Shown: positions 32,244 to 43,905, counted from the first letter of the stretch. The stretch: DNA of 64,000 bases from Mytilus californianus (GCF_021869535.1 NW_026262690.1:88085995-88149994); one strand, 5' to 3'. Numbers and translations: made by a program. Notes: generated from the letters alone by a model not told the origin.

Positions 32244-34869
32244 AAGTCTAAATTGAAAACAACGTTCAAACCTATATATATATATATATATATATATGAT
32301 GTGACTGCATGGTAAGTAAAAGTATCATCCTTTATGACAGACAAAACAGTTTGTCTGCAAGGTATACCATCTACTTGCCACTACAACCCTAAATAAAGCA
32401 GAGGATGAAAGGCATTGCTCGACTAACGAAAGCTATATTTAATATAGCCTATTTGGTCGAGTGGTCTAGGCCGCTGGAGAAAGTGCTGGCGGTGTTGCCT
32501 CGATTTCTCAGATGTAGAGATGCGAATCCCGCTGTGAGAAGAACACAAATTTACTAACACAAATTTGCCGATCTTGCATTGTTGAGACGAAGTATATATA
32601 CAAATTATGGTGTTAGCCCTGTATGACCACAGGTTATCCGATGGAAAACGTCTGTCGTAAAGTTGTCACATATTTAGACGTATAATTTTTACATATAGCA
32701 TAAAATGCCATTGGCCTTGCATATTGAATATAAAAAGGGCAAATTTGTTTCTGCATATTGAACAAGATATTAAACACGAATTAAACGTATATGTCCTCAA
32801 CACAGGACAAAAGATTAACTTACAGTGATGGTAACGACAGTATACGGTGTATTAATTCGTGACACAAAATGTTTAAAATAAATTCTAATAAAACAAGACA
32901 GCGGATTTATTGCGATTCTTATTCCAAAGTCAAAGGAGAGTTAAACTAGAACATACATGTAAGCGCACATCTCATTGCAAGTTCAAGGTGGACATTAGTA
33001 CCGCTTTGAGAACGGTACCGTTTGTTCAAATTAAATAGTACACACCTTCTTCACTTGCTACTTCTGGCGCTTCCGGAACTACTGCTGGTGCTTCAACAGA
33101 CACGTCTAAAATACAAAGTTATATATAAAAATGAACTAATTCAAAATAACAACTACTGTTCAATTCAGTCACATACTTGTATTACATAAAAAAAAAAAAG
33201 ATACATGCATCAGGCACAACGATTTAAAGAATGGTAAATATAAAAACAAACCGATATATAATGTAGCTTAAGTTAACTTGTTAATTTCACTTCTCAAATG
33301 ATACATTACATATATAAAATCAACGATGGAAAAGACGGGGTGAAACAGGGAAGAGTTGTCTCATGCCAATATTGTTATTTTATAATTATATAAATACGAT
33401 TTAAAAATTACCTTGCATATTCTGTCAACGCATTATGAACTAAAATTATATATGGCGAAAAAATATGATAAAATGTTCACAAATATGACCAAAGCACCAT
33501 CTTAAAAATTTATTACATAAGTACCTTCAGTTTTCTCCGATGAAAGGCTTGGCGCATCAGCCACAGGAGAAACTGCAGGAACCGGATCTCCTGTAAATTA
33601 ATACGGTTTACATTTAAATGGATGCTGAGTTCAACATGGACGATTGTTACCCGTTTTCTGTTACTGATTTCATGTATTTTTGGTTCTTTTTTTCTCTTTG
33701 AAAAGTTATAGAACTTTGCTAGAACTAATAGTTTTTAAATTACTATTTTCAGAACATGCACTTTTCAAGTATAAATGTATTACTTTTCAGTTTTATTGAA
33801 ATCAATTTCAGACCATTCTATTTCTGACTAAAAAACTGATATTATCGTCATGTGTACATATATACACAATGCAAACATCACATTTGTATAGCTACACAAA
33901 TGAATGTAAATAATGATATAACAATCGATGCGTATGGAATTTGCCCTTTCCAGTGTGCAAAGGTTCACTTAGTACTTGAGGAATATTGAACCTTAAATAC
34001 ACAATTTCTAAAGAGACCTCACGAACAGGGTTCAACTTAGGTTCATCATAAGACCGTGATTGACAAAACATGAGGTATACAAAGAAAATAAATGAAATAA
34101 TATTCGTGTCACATCAAAAATACAAAGACAATAAAACGGAAAAAGGGGGGAAAAAGTAAACAAATAAAAAAAAAGAAAAAAAAAGCTAACTTTAAATAAA
34201 GACAATTAAATGCTTTGTATAAATAGAATGCTTAAAACATATAATGACGAATGCTTCATCGGCATTTAGATAGAATCATTCAGATAATGCATATTTTCTC
34301 CTTACTGACATGAAATAACCAAATATTGATAGTTTTATTATAATTACAAATGTACCTTTAATATTCAATTATAACTATTTAATTACTGATTTTTGTTTGT
34401 AAACTTTAAACCATATATCCATTGTCATTTCGATACATTTAGTTAATTGATTTCGTCTTGAATTAAAATGAAATATTTGCGACTGCACGTTAAGCAATCA
34501 CTAAATCGTTTTTAGGACTACATTAATTATTATTGCCTTAAATATTTTGAGATTTGGAATATCATGCTTAGCAGTCTCTCTATGTCACGAATAACTGTAA
34601 AACAAGTTGTCTCATATCAGTTGCTTTCATAAAACAATAAAATATGAAAGAATTCTAAAAGGTAAATTAAACCCTGTCCTTAGAAAAAGTACTTTTTGGC
34701 AGCGCAATCTAAAAATTTTAATAATCAAAATCAAAATTATGAAAAGGCATCGAGTTAGAAACTGAAATATCAGTAAATGTCGATAAATTTAAATAAATAT
34801 ATTTGCAAGACACTTACCTGCAGCAAACATGCAAGCAGCAAAGGCACACAGTATTACGAAAACCTTCAT
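29399..34869 (-). CDS. Secreted, extremely acidic Glu-rich protein, five exons
   Basis: Five exons join in phase 1: 34869-34818, 33590-33525, 33105-33046, 31748-31701 and 29622-29399 (52+66+60+48+224 nt), giving 149 residues. Exon 1 encodes a signal peptide (MKVFVILCAFAACMFAA). Exons 2-4 encode Pro/Ala/Val/Glu-rich linkers; exons 3 and 4 share the ending PEVASEE and are duplicates. The last exon is nearly all Glu with Ser, Gly and Asp, including an unbroken run of about 11 Glu, and ends in a Ser-rich tail (SSSSEESS). There is no cysteine in the mature chain. Such polyanionic secreted proteins often bind calcium, and in molluscs many belong to the shell matrix, but that role is inference. A TATA box (34952-34958) lies upstream and AATAAA overlaps the stop. 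The 3' introns contain tandem repeats and a SINE. Confidence 0.75.
30403..30985 (+). repeat. Tandem repeat, unit about 160 bp, four copies
   Basis: Copies start near 30403, 30566, 30676 and 30829. Landmarks are CCTTCACATATTGAGCTGA, GATGAGTTACAGATCGA and CCGCTCCGCTGATTTTTGC; copy 2 is about 50 bp shorter. In intron 4 of the acidic-protein gene. Confidence 0.7.
31191..31294 (+). repeat. 20-bp tandem repeat, five copies
   Basis: Unit AATAATGTATGAACAAGGCA with few substitutions. Confidence 0.8.
31701..31748 (-). CDS. Acidic-protein exon 4
   Basis: 48 nt; acceptor TTTTATTTTAG, donor GTGTGTAGTG; encodes APETLEEPEVASEEE. The flanking introns match those of exon 3, so this is an exon duplication. 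Confidence 0.72.
32211..32297. repeat. Two (TA)n microsatellites
   Basis: TA runs at 32211-32240 and 32272-32297, separated by about 30 bp. Confidence 0.85.
32447..32545 (+). repeat. tRNA-derived SINE, second type
   Basis: A-box-like TTGGTCGAGTGGTCTAGGCC and B-box-like AGATGCGAATCCC, with a variable-arm-like spacer as in tRNA-Leu/Ser. The acceptor stem does not close, so it is not a tRNA gene. Confidence 0.6.
33046..33105 (-). CDS. Acidic-protein exon 3
   Basis: 60 nt; acceptor TTGTATTTTAG, donor GTGTGTAC; encodes VSVEAPAVVPEAPEVASEE. Confidence 0.72.
33525..33590 (-). CDS. Acidic-protein exon 2
   Basis: 66 nt; acceptor ATTAATTTACAG, donor GTACTTAT; encodes DPVPAVSPVADAPS then SSEKTE. Confidence 0.7.
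34818..34869 (-). CDS. Acidic-protein exon 1 (signal peptide)
   Basis: 52 nt from ATG, ends at CTGCAG|GTAAGTG in phase 1. Confidence 0.8.
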
Positions 34870-34951
34870 GGTGAATGGTATGTTTCTGGACTGTTGTTGT
34901 AAATGACTGATAGACAACCGTTTTGCAATTGCTTTTTTTAAATTACTGTGT

Positions 34952-34958
34952 TTTATAC
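34952..34958 (-). promoter_or_regulatory. TATA box of the acidic-protein gene
   Basis: GGGGTATAAAACACAG on the minus strand, about 85 bp upstream of the ATG. This leaves room for a 5' UTR of about 50 nt. Confidence 0.5.
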
Positions 34959-35668
34959 CCCAGTAAAGTGTAACAGCTGTTCTATAATACGTGGGTTGCA
35001 TTCGATTCTTTCCTTATCATATTGTATTGAAACGACAGATTGATACTTTAAATTGATTTCCAGTTAATATATGACCAGTTGACAACTTGCGACGAAAAAT
35101 TTAATTATACATTATTGTAATATTTGAAACTATCCAATGTTAAATAAAGATATATATACAATAAAACTATTTAATTCTATTCAAGTACAACATTCAGAAC
35201 ATTATCAATTGATGTTAAAATTCTAGCGCAAAAAGATGTTTATCAAATTTTGTGGTATATTTTTTCTGTTTTTAACCACAAATTATGTTTTACAATTTTC
35301 ACTTACTGCAAAGTTTACACATGGAATCAATTTGGAATCGCGTTCGATGCCTATACATTAATTTTTTTTTAATAGTTAAGGTTTATCCACCAATTTTCAT
35401 TCAATTTCACTCAATTAAATTCTGATCCCGGTTTATCAATCATATCATTTTTATTAAAAAAAAATGTAGGAATCCTAGCGCAAAAAAAATGTTTTAAACA
35501 TTTCTGATTTTTCAACAAAAACTAACTTTTTGTCACAGATATGTTCAATTTGCATTGAATTCGAAACGACTTTTCTATCATAGGTACATGTTCAAACACT
35601 TTGCATACAAAGTGTATAAAATCGGATGAGGAAATCTTAACTTATCTTTGTGTCGATCTAACGATTAA

Positions 35669-36425
35669 GGTGATAGGTGCGTAAATGGACAATCTCGCGG
35701 AATTTTATGAAATTTTGCAAACTAGAGCATCAGGAACTGCACATGAATACCAAAAAAAAAAAAAAATATATATATAACTTTTATACTTTCTGAGATATAG
35801 GAAATAAAATATCCGAAAAATAGTAGTATTAATGTATAGAATACACGTAAATATCGTTAAAATCTTCAGCAATTTTGATTTGAAATTTACATTTCTCGAA
35901 GTCCTGTCCTACGAATTTCATCTAAAAATGATATCTTATTGCTACTGAAAATTCCTTTTTATTGATATAAAACTTACAGGGGGTCACCGAATTCGTTTTT
36001 TGCCGAAAAGGCATTAATAATCGTGACGTCGTGGCAAGAAATCTTAATTTTCGACGTTTTTAGATATTACAGAGACACTTGCATGATTTATACAGGAAAA
36101 ACGAATTCGGTGACCCCCTATAACTTTCATATCAATGAAACGGAAATGTTAGTGGCAATAACATATCATTTTTAAAGAAAATTCGTAGGACACGTTTTTT
36201 GAGAAAACGCAATTTAAAGTAAACTTTTCAATATTTTTTTTTCGATATTTACGTGTATCCTATACATTTGTACTTCTTTCTACAGACTATTCAATTTGCT
36301 GTGAATCCGAAAGTATAAAAGTTACTTATATATTTTTTCGATATTCATATGCAGGTTCACATTCTAAAATTGATTGCAAAATTTCGTAAAAATCCTTGAG
36401 ATTGCCCATTTACGTACCTGTTACT
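35669..36425. mobile_element. 757-bp foldback element flanked by TTAA
   Basis: The whole element is an imperfect inverted repeat. Outer ends GGTGATAGGTGCGTAAATGG and (inverted) AGTAACAGGTACGTAAATGG; inner arms GGGGGTCACCGAATTCGTTT at 35979-36001 and inverted at 36096-36119; spacer of about 95 bp. TTAA lies at 35665-35668 and 36426-36429, as left by piggyBac-like transposases, but the termini do not start CCC, so the family is open. It holds no coding frame. Confidence 0.7.
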
Positions 36426-36449
36426 TTAAGCTATTTTCAACTGATTTTT

Positions 36450-36824
36450 ATAGTTTGTTCTTATGTCGTGCTGTAACACCACTGTTCCAGGTTAGGGGAG
36501 GGTTGAGCGCTCACAAACATGTTTAACCCCACCACATTTTTTTTGTGCCTGTCCCAAGTCAGGAGCCTGAAGTTCAGTGGTTGTCGTTGGTTCATGTCTG
36601 TCATAATTGTTTTTCGTAAATTGTTTTGTTATAAATTAGGCCGTTAGTTTTCTCAATTGAATTGTTTCATATTTTTCATGTATTGTATAGCCGACTATAC
36701 GGTAAGGGTTTTTCTCATTGTTGAAGGTCGTACAGTTGCCTATAATTGCTTAAATCCATTTCATTTGATCTTTGGTGGATAACTGTCTCATTAGCAATCG
36801 TACCACATCTCCTTACTTTTATAT
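36450..36824 (+). repeat. R1 repeat, near full length
   Basis: TTGTTCTTATGTCGTGCTG through AGGTTAGGGGAGGGTTG to ATCGTACCACATCTCCTTAC. It is followed at 36833-36925 by a twofold repeat of a unit of about 46 bp (TATGAAATAGAAGTGTTGAC). Confidence 0.75.
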
Positions 36825-37194
36825 TGTGGTATGAAATAGAAGTGTTGACGGACGGACGAGTAGGTGTCGGACTTATGGTATGAAATAGAAGTGTTGACGG
36901 ACAGACGAGTAGACAGACAAGGTGTACATTTCTAACTTGATTCGATAATGTAAAATCATCGTTCTCCCAGTATTTTAGCTATGTCAATAAAATGTTTAGG
37001 GTAATCTCTTTATAGCAATTCATATTTTTTTTTTAAATTACGCCAAAGGATAATTTAAATCTAAGATGAAAAATATTATGATTGAAAATTTAAAAAAAAA
37101 ATATGTTTGTGAAAATGAATAAATATCCTGAAAAACAATGGCACTTTGCAATAAGTTCTAAAAATTTCATGTTGACGCAATTTATTCTTTTTTC

Positions 37195-37553
37195 TAGGGA
37201 CTGAGACTGGTGTGCTGCTATGCGGAGTAGGGTTGGGCGCCCGCTAACATGTTTAACCCCGCCGCATTCTGTTTGTGCCTGTCCCAAGTTAGGAGCCTGT
37301 AATTCAGTGGTTGTTGTTTGTTGCTGTATATCATATTTGTTTTTCATTCATTATTTTGTACATAAATCAGGCCGTTAGTTTTCTCGTTTGAATTGTTTTA
37401 CATTTGTCATTTCCGGGTCTTTTATAGCTGACTATGCGGTATGGGCTTTGCTCATTGTTGAAGGCCGTACGGTGACCTATAGTTGTTAATTTCTGTGTCA
37501 TTCGGTCTCTTGTTGAGAGTTGTCTCATTGGCAATCATACCACATCTTTATAA
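37195..37553 (+). repeat. R1 repeat, near full length
   Basis: GGTTGGGCGCCCGCTAACAT to CAATCATACCACATCTT; one of the best-preserved copies. A minus-strand frame overlapping its left part (37090-37347) is a repeat by-product. Confidence 0.75.
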
Positions 37554-37568
37554 TAAATAACGTTTTTT

Positions 37569-38189
37569 GTCTCGCCTGCGACGAAAGTCGCGGAAAGCGA
37601 GACATAGGAATTGCTTTTCCGGCGACGGCGTCAACAATTGTTAAGGTACATATCAGTGTGACTATTTTTGAGGCCCTGCTCCTTAGGACATGGTCCAGTG
37701 ACTTTGAATTAATTAGCAATTTTCAATGTTAAGTTTTCTGCTTAAGTTAGTTTGATAGGATCTACTTGTGATATGTCTTGTCGTATTTTGTATGAAGTTG
37801 CATTTCTATCAGTTCATATCAGTTTGACGATTATTTTGATGCACTGCCCCCTAGGACCTTGAATTAATAAGCAATTTTCAATGTTGAGTTTCTGCTTAAT
37901 ATAAAAATAAGGAGATGAGGTATGATTGCCAATGAGACAACTATCCACCAAAGTTAGTTTAATATGATCTACTTGTGATACATCAATGATATATTGTATG
38001 ATGTTGCATTACTATCAGTTCATATCAGTTTGATGACTATTTCGAGGTCATGCCCCCTAGGACATGGTCCAGTGACTTTGAATTAATTCGCAATTTTCAA
38101 GGTTAAGTTTTTCTGCTTAAGTCAGTTTGATAAGAACTACTTGTGATAGATCAATGATGTTTTGTATAAAGCTGCATTACTATCAGCAC
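37569..38189 (+). mobile_element. Pearl-like element: hairpin plus three tandem units of about 165 bp
   Basis: A hairpin (outer stem GTCTCGC/GCGAGAC, inner TGCGAC-GAAA-GTCGCG; 37569-37603) precedes three copies of a unit starting near 37646, 37810 and 38020 with TATCAGTTTGA, CCTAGGACATGGTCCAGTGA and CTACTTGTGATA. Bivalve pearl elements are known for core tandem repeats of about 160 bp; assignment to them is inference. The second unit is interrupted by an R1 fragment at 37896-37948. Confidence 0.55.
37896..37948 (-). repeat. R1 3' end fragment nested in the tandem array
   Basis: AAAATAAGGAGATGAGGTAT to GACAACTATCCACCAA splits CTGCTTA|AGTTAGTTT, which is contiguous in the sister units. Confidence 0.75.
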
Positions 38190-38192
38190 ATA

Positions 38193-38256
38193 TTAGTCCG
38201 ACACCCCATTTGTCCGACACCCTATTAGTTTGACATCCCAAAAGTCCGACACATTT
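38193..38256 (+). repeat. 16-bp tandem repeat, four copies
   Basis: Unit TTAGTCCGACACCCCA, exactly 16 bp apart, with substitutions in copies 2-4. Confidence 0.75.
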
Positions 38257-38482
38257 GCAGGTCGTTATTGAAAATCTAGTTCATAGAATCGGTAAAAGTG
38301 GTATTTGAAATTGTGTATACTCTCCGTTGTGAGTATAACAAATTCAATGGAAAAGACAGCACTTCTCGTCTGGTATGTACCTATAAATATAAGGCAATCT
38401 ACAACCTTCCAACATTTTGCTTTACTACTACAAAGTGTTAATAGCTATTTCATAAAAAAAACAATCCGCTAAAAAGTGAATT

Positions 38483-38740
38483 TGATTGATTGATTGTGGT
38501 ATGCTTTACACCCAGTGGCAAATATTTCAAACATATGTTCATGACGAGAAATGAATGAACAACTAGTACAATAAGTAGGTCCTAAAAATAGAATATCGCC
38601 TGTATTAAAGGGCAGAAATTTTGACTGCCACTGGAAAATGAGGTTATATTGGAATTCTGACTAGACGTGGCTGCGTATTTATACATCCCCAAAAGTTATA
38701 CGGACGCTCCACATTGGTAAGGATTTTACGGCCGGTAAAA
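38483..38740 (-). repeat. R2 repeat, partial copy
   Basis: The tail inverse (GATTGATTGATTG, CCCAGTGGCAAATATTTC) is followed by ACGTGGCTGCGTATTTATAC, which is the reverse complement of R2 sequence near 43410. Confidence 0.55.
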
Positions 38741-38982
38741 AAAAAGACTAAAATTGAGCATATTTCTATACCATTATCCCAGTAACCATTGGGTGAAGAA
38801 ACTGTAAAGAACAGTCTCTCGTCGTAACGGAAAATTTTCAGACCGCAATTTACTACCAAAACGGTTTAAACTGAAACGATTTCATTTGCAATGAAAAGAA
38901 ACTTATTATACCCAAGCATGTTGGTTTCCATTTATCTACACTGAACTTGAATTTAAAGTTCGAAAACTTAAAAGAAATATGA

Positions 38983-39551
38983 CAGTCAAAACATCCATAG
39001 TAAAATTGTCCAATCGATAATATTTGGTTCTTTGTTGATCACCTTATACAGGTTGTTAAACTCAGTCAAAACATCCATAGTAAAATTGTACAATCGATAA
39101 TATTTGGTTCTTTGTTGAACACTTTACACAGGTTGTTAAACTCAGTCAAAACATCCATAGTAAAATTGTCCAATCGATAATATTTGGTTCTTTGTTGAAC
39201 ACTTTATACAGGTTGTTAAACTCAGTCAAAACATCCATAGTAAAATTGTACAATCGATAATATTTGGTTCTTTGTTGAACACCTTATACAGGTTGTTAAA
39301 CTCAGTCAAAACATCCATAGTAAAAGTGTACAATCGATAATATATGGTTCTTTGTTGATCACCTTATACAGGTTGTTAAACTCAGTCAAACCATCCATAG
39401 TAAAAGTGTACAATCGATAATATTTGGTTCTTTGTTGAACACCTTATACAGGTTGTTAAACTCAGTTAAAACATCCATAGTAAAAGTGTACAATCGATAA
39501 TATTTGGTTCTTTGTTGAACACCTTATACAGGTTGTTAAACTCAGTAAAAC
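38983..39551 (+). repeat. 80-bp minisatellite, seven copies
   Basis: Copies start at 38983, 39063, 39143, 39223, 39303, 39383 and 39463, with the landmarks CAGTCAAAACATCCATAG and CAATCGATAATATTTGG. Copies 1-4 alternate TTGTCC and TTGTAC at one site; copies 5-7 carry AGTGTAC. Confidence 0.95.
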
Positions 39552-39923
39552 GAATGGCATTTGTCATCAGAATAGACCTTCAGTTTATATATACTATACA
39601 TTTGCAACTGGACGTTAAGCAAAACAAATTATCAATCATGTAAGAATGGTTAGGAGTGTACTCCGAAAGCAGTGATTCATATTTGTTTATTGGATATTAA
39701 TCAAAAATCAAACTCTTAAAAACTAAATAATTATACTTTATCGGTGTTCTGTTCTTTCCACCTACACAAATAATCGTTTATCGGCTATGAACAGCCAAAG
39801 CAATGTGTGAAAATAATTCTGTTACACCATACTAGGACACATTAATAAAATGAACGTTTGTACGCGTATAGAAGTGTAATATACATAAAACTTTTTATGC
39901 ATTTTTAACGTGCTAGTAATAAC

Positions 39924-40151
39924 CTGCATATCATTCACTAGTCCTTGCTTGGCATAGAAGAAGAATATAACAAAGTCGTTTATTTGAACCGACCGAAGAT
40001 CGACCTGACGTCCTCCTGTACTATGCGAGACGAGCAAGACACTACTGATACGGTAGTTTACGGAAATAATCTGGACTTGAGTTCTTGACCGAACATCCAA
40101 ATAAATGGAACAAGGTAGCCAGAGAACCATAAACCGAGTCATGTATGTCTC
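39924..40151 (-). CDS. Possible isolated coding exon
   Basis: 228 nt open in one frame between an acceptor TTCCTTGTCTGAATAG and a weak donor CAG|GTTATT. The translation (for example QVDLRSVQINDFVIFFFYAK) looks compositionally protein-like, but I recognise no family and see no partner exon. Confidence 0.22.
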
Positions 40152-42088
40152 CTATTCAGACAAGGAAAACAATATGGTTTTACACTAAATTTTTTATCTT
40201 CCTTTTTGTATGTTTCAGAACTTTTTGTATCTTACGATGTAGACTTTTTTTTTTTGGCATGCAGGTATATCAACTTAAGAAATGTTTGGCTTGTGATTAT
40301 TACTAATATCTAAAGTTATTGACACTTTTTGACACGTAAGCCTGTCCGGGTCTGCAATTTCATGTTCAGATAACGTTCATCTGAATTTACCTTGGTGTCT
40401 TAAGTAATTATTAACTTTTGCCTGATATCATTTGATTTTTTTATTAGTTCTTTCTGACCCCAATTGTGACTGGGTATCAAAATAATGTCATCTCTTGATC
40501 TTCATTTTCAAGCGGCAATCAAAATTTCCCGTCTTTTTTTTCGGTCGACCCCTAGTACAGGACTTACCGATAATTGTAGCTATTGTTGATAAATTCTCAT
40601 CCTGAACATTTTTGAAATATTTGCCACTGGACGTAAAGCAAACAACAATCAATAAATGTTAGTTCTTTCTTAAACTTGCCTGCTCCAGCTTCATACGTAT
40701 GTGGATTATAGACATGTTCCTGTGATAAAAGCAATTAAACAAGAAATAAATAGTGGTTGGCCCGTAAGGATCCGAACTGTTTTCATAGCGAAGAACCATA
40801 CTGATTTTATACAAAACTCATATACACTTATGATCTGAATTGTTTTCATAGCGAAGGAAACAATTTTCATTGGTTTGGCCAATGCTATGGTAGTAACTTG
40901 TCTTCAAGACAAGTGTTCTATCGTATTACCATTATTTTTAAAATATAGGTGCCCACATAGACGAACTCGAATGAAAGGTTTTCTTCTTCAAATAATGGCA
41001 TTACTGTTACATTTTAGAAAAAAAAAATAATCATTCTGAAATGCCATTATAAAATACTATATTTTTCATTTAATGAATACAGTAAGGCAAAATCAATCTT
41101 CCAAACAATTTTAGCGAAAATATATTTCAATGGTGGATGTGAATCATGCATATTCATGAAAAAATTACATTATCATAAAAAAATACAGGTAAAGAAGTGT
41201 TTACAGCGAAAATGAATTCTGTAATTGCGTTGGAATATTCATGAGTGCGTAAAAATGCAAAAAATCCAGAATTATTCAGTAATAACAATATGTATTGAAT
41301 GTGTTATGAACTTGGAATAATTACTAGGTATGATTTTGGTTTGAAAAATATCAAATCAAATATGCAAAAACATCTAAAAGAAATTGAAAAGAAGGGGTCG
41401 TGTTTGGAAATATTGATAAAATTGTTACAAAAATGTTTTTTTTTCTCTAAAAAACACACAATATTATTCATCAAAATTATTTGGTTATACTTAGATATGT
41501 AGTCTTACTATATAAATCCTTGGTAATACGCACAAAGTCAATACATTGTATTAAAAGAAACGGACGCTACTTGCTAATAATGTATGTTGAAACACAGGTT
41601 GTAAATTTTCAGTTTGAAAATATTTCTCGACTTTGATTTAATTTTTACAAAAATTGCTCCGCACGATTTTTTTACGACCGGAGAAAAAATGAAGTCCAGA
41701 TATTCAACTATCGCTTGTAAAAAAACCAGCTGTGTGAAAGGTGGTTGCATTGAAGTAAAAAACTAAGCGTCTTTTCCGAAAATGTCACTCGTCTATTACA
41801 AGTTTGTATATAAGACAGAGTTATACAAAGAAATAGTTCAAAGAGCTAGGGACAATTTGGTCTGTTGTTTGTTTTGAACAAATAATCAGAATTACAAAGT
41901 TGCCAAATCCTATTGGAAATCAAATTTCAATATAGTTAAATTGTCTTTTCGTAAATATAGCGATTTAAAGATGTGTCTGTGCAGATTAAGATAAAAAGAA
42001 AATATTTTTACAAAGTAAGTTATCATAGTAAAGATTATTTACTATATTTGCAAATGTTGAGAATAGGTCATTTCGTTTTTTGTACATG
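40152..42088. other. No gene supported
   Basis: Contains an R2 tail fragment at 40588-40658 and a short direct repeat GAACTGTTTTCATAGCGAAG-like at 40780 and 40835. Otherwise AT-rich sequence. Confidence 0.35.
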
Positions 42089-43254
42089 TATTTCACAGTA
42101 GGTATAGTGTCCGGCTGGGATGGTGTTTTTTCGAGTGATTTGATCGTTTTTTTTTATATAGTGTGACCACGTTTTTTCGAATGAATATGATCAAAAATGT
42201 AAACAAACAGATTTTCTTTCTGCTAAGACGTAAAAAAGTTGATAAAACCTTATATACATGATCATAGAAGGTAAATTTATAATTTAGTATTTGTGATAAA
42301 AAGATATTATCAACCCTCCATTATTTTGTTTTGAAAACGTTAAACTCAGCCTTACAATGCTTTATTCCAAAATATAGATTAAAGCCATTTTTACTCACAT
42401 ACCAATGCAAATGTCAACGGAAATGCGTACATTGAGTCTTTATATACTTATAGATTACAGACACTTTACAAAAAATCTTGTTTTTTTTCATAGAAAAATA
42501 CATTTTGGAGAGTAAATTCATTTTTATATATCCGTGTTTTTTCGAAAGCAGTCCGTGTTTTTTCGAGTGCGTCCGTGTTTTATCGAGTGAAAAAAAAATC
42601 CTATGGCTTAAACTGGAATATGTCAGTGCATTTACGTTTAAAAAACAATGAAAAGGTTCAAATATAGTGCTTTACAAAGCACGAAACAATGCATTAAACC
42701 AGTTTGATAATGCTGTATTAACACGTACATTTCTTTAAAAAGCATCGTTCATTTGTATTTTTATAAATCTTCATGTTAGTGTACAGATATGGATTTCATA
42801 CAATAAATATTTAGTAATATAAACAATCTTTATGTGAGTTCAGACATGTTGGATTGAGACGTACGTACACATAGTGTGTAAAGCGGGTAAATGTGTGTTT
42901 TTCTAATAGAAAATACACCTTAAGTGTTTAATTTACTATTTATCTTGATGGTAATATGTTTTATCGTTCTAGAAATGGAAATCTAGAATAATATTCAAGT
43001 GATCCTACTGTGAAGAGGTCACACAGAAATAAAGCACCATCATAGCTTCATTTCCATTAGAAATACAAAGAATAAAAATTTACAATATAAAATAGAAGAT
43101 GTGGCATTTTTATGAGGTGTACTCATATTATATACACATTTCGTTTTTTTTTCATTTCTAAAGGATCGTATTAAAGCTTACAGATTGTTTAATTCGTTGT
43201 TTACTAAATACATTGGATAAGTCTCAGAGTTTATCATCAGCTTAGTAGTCAGTA

Positions 43255-43705
43255 ATTCGGTAGTGGCATGATTTATAACAAACCTTTCTTAAACTGTTTA
43301 CCTCCAAGGGGGACTGGGGAATAAAAATATGGTCACTTAGGTCCTCTTCGGACCGGCAGTAAAACTCTTGCCAAAGTGGGGCGTCTGAATGGCTATTCGG
43401 GATGTTCAAGTACGCAGCCACGTCCTATCAGAATGGGGTATGAAGAGAGAGTGCCACGCTCACTGCACGTTAAGAACCCTTGCAACAGTACTTTGAGGGT
43501 TACGTACGGGGCCTGTTGCAAGGCAACATTTCTGTCCATATGCAATATACCCTCGTTTTCAGTGGCACTCTAAATTTCCCGACCTTCATCCCGAACGTTC
43601 TCTGTTACAAGACCTAACTATTGGATTAATTGTTAATTTGTTCTCGTCCTGAACATGCATGAAATATTTGTCATTGGACGTTAAGCAACCAGCAATCAAT
43701 CATTC
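43255..43705 (+). repeat. R2 repeat, longest copy
   Basis: Runs from about GGTAGTGGCATGATTTATAA through CTGCACGTTAAGAACCC to the tail GGACGTTAAGCAACCAGCAA. Nested inside the CAC-ended element. Confidence 0.6.
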
Positions 43706-43714
43706 AACATTGTC

Positions 43715-43905
43715 CGTTTACAAATTTAAAAATTATAAAGAACCTAAGGTTTCAACTCCATCAGGCAAAGTTGAACTTAGATGGATTTGGCTATTTAGTA
43801 GGCGCTTTTGGTCATATAAGTCTTCAAATATTTGGCTTTGATCGTTACGGATGAAGGTAATCTAGAAAAGCGCTTCAAACGCATGAAAATTATAAAGTGT
43901 TGTTT
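43715..43905 (+). repeat. Probable LINE 3'-end repeat (family R3)
   Basis: AGGTTTCAACTCCATCAGGC, AAAGTTGAACTTAG and GCGCTTCAAACGCATG match landmarks at 20985-21225. A homopolymer junction of T followed by G lies just beyond, near 43950-43978. Confidence 0.45.

Noticed and set aside
38983-39551. CRISPR array
   Set aside because: The 80-bp units are contiguous, with no unique spacers, in eukaryotic DNA.
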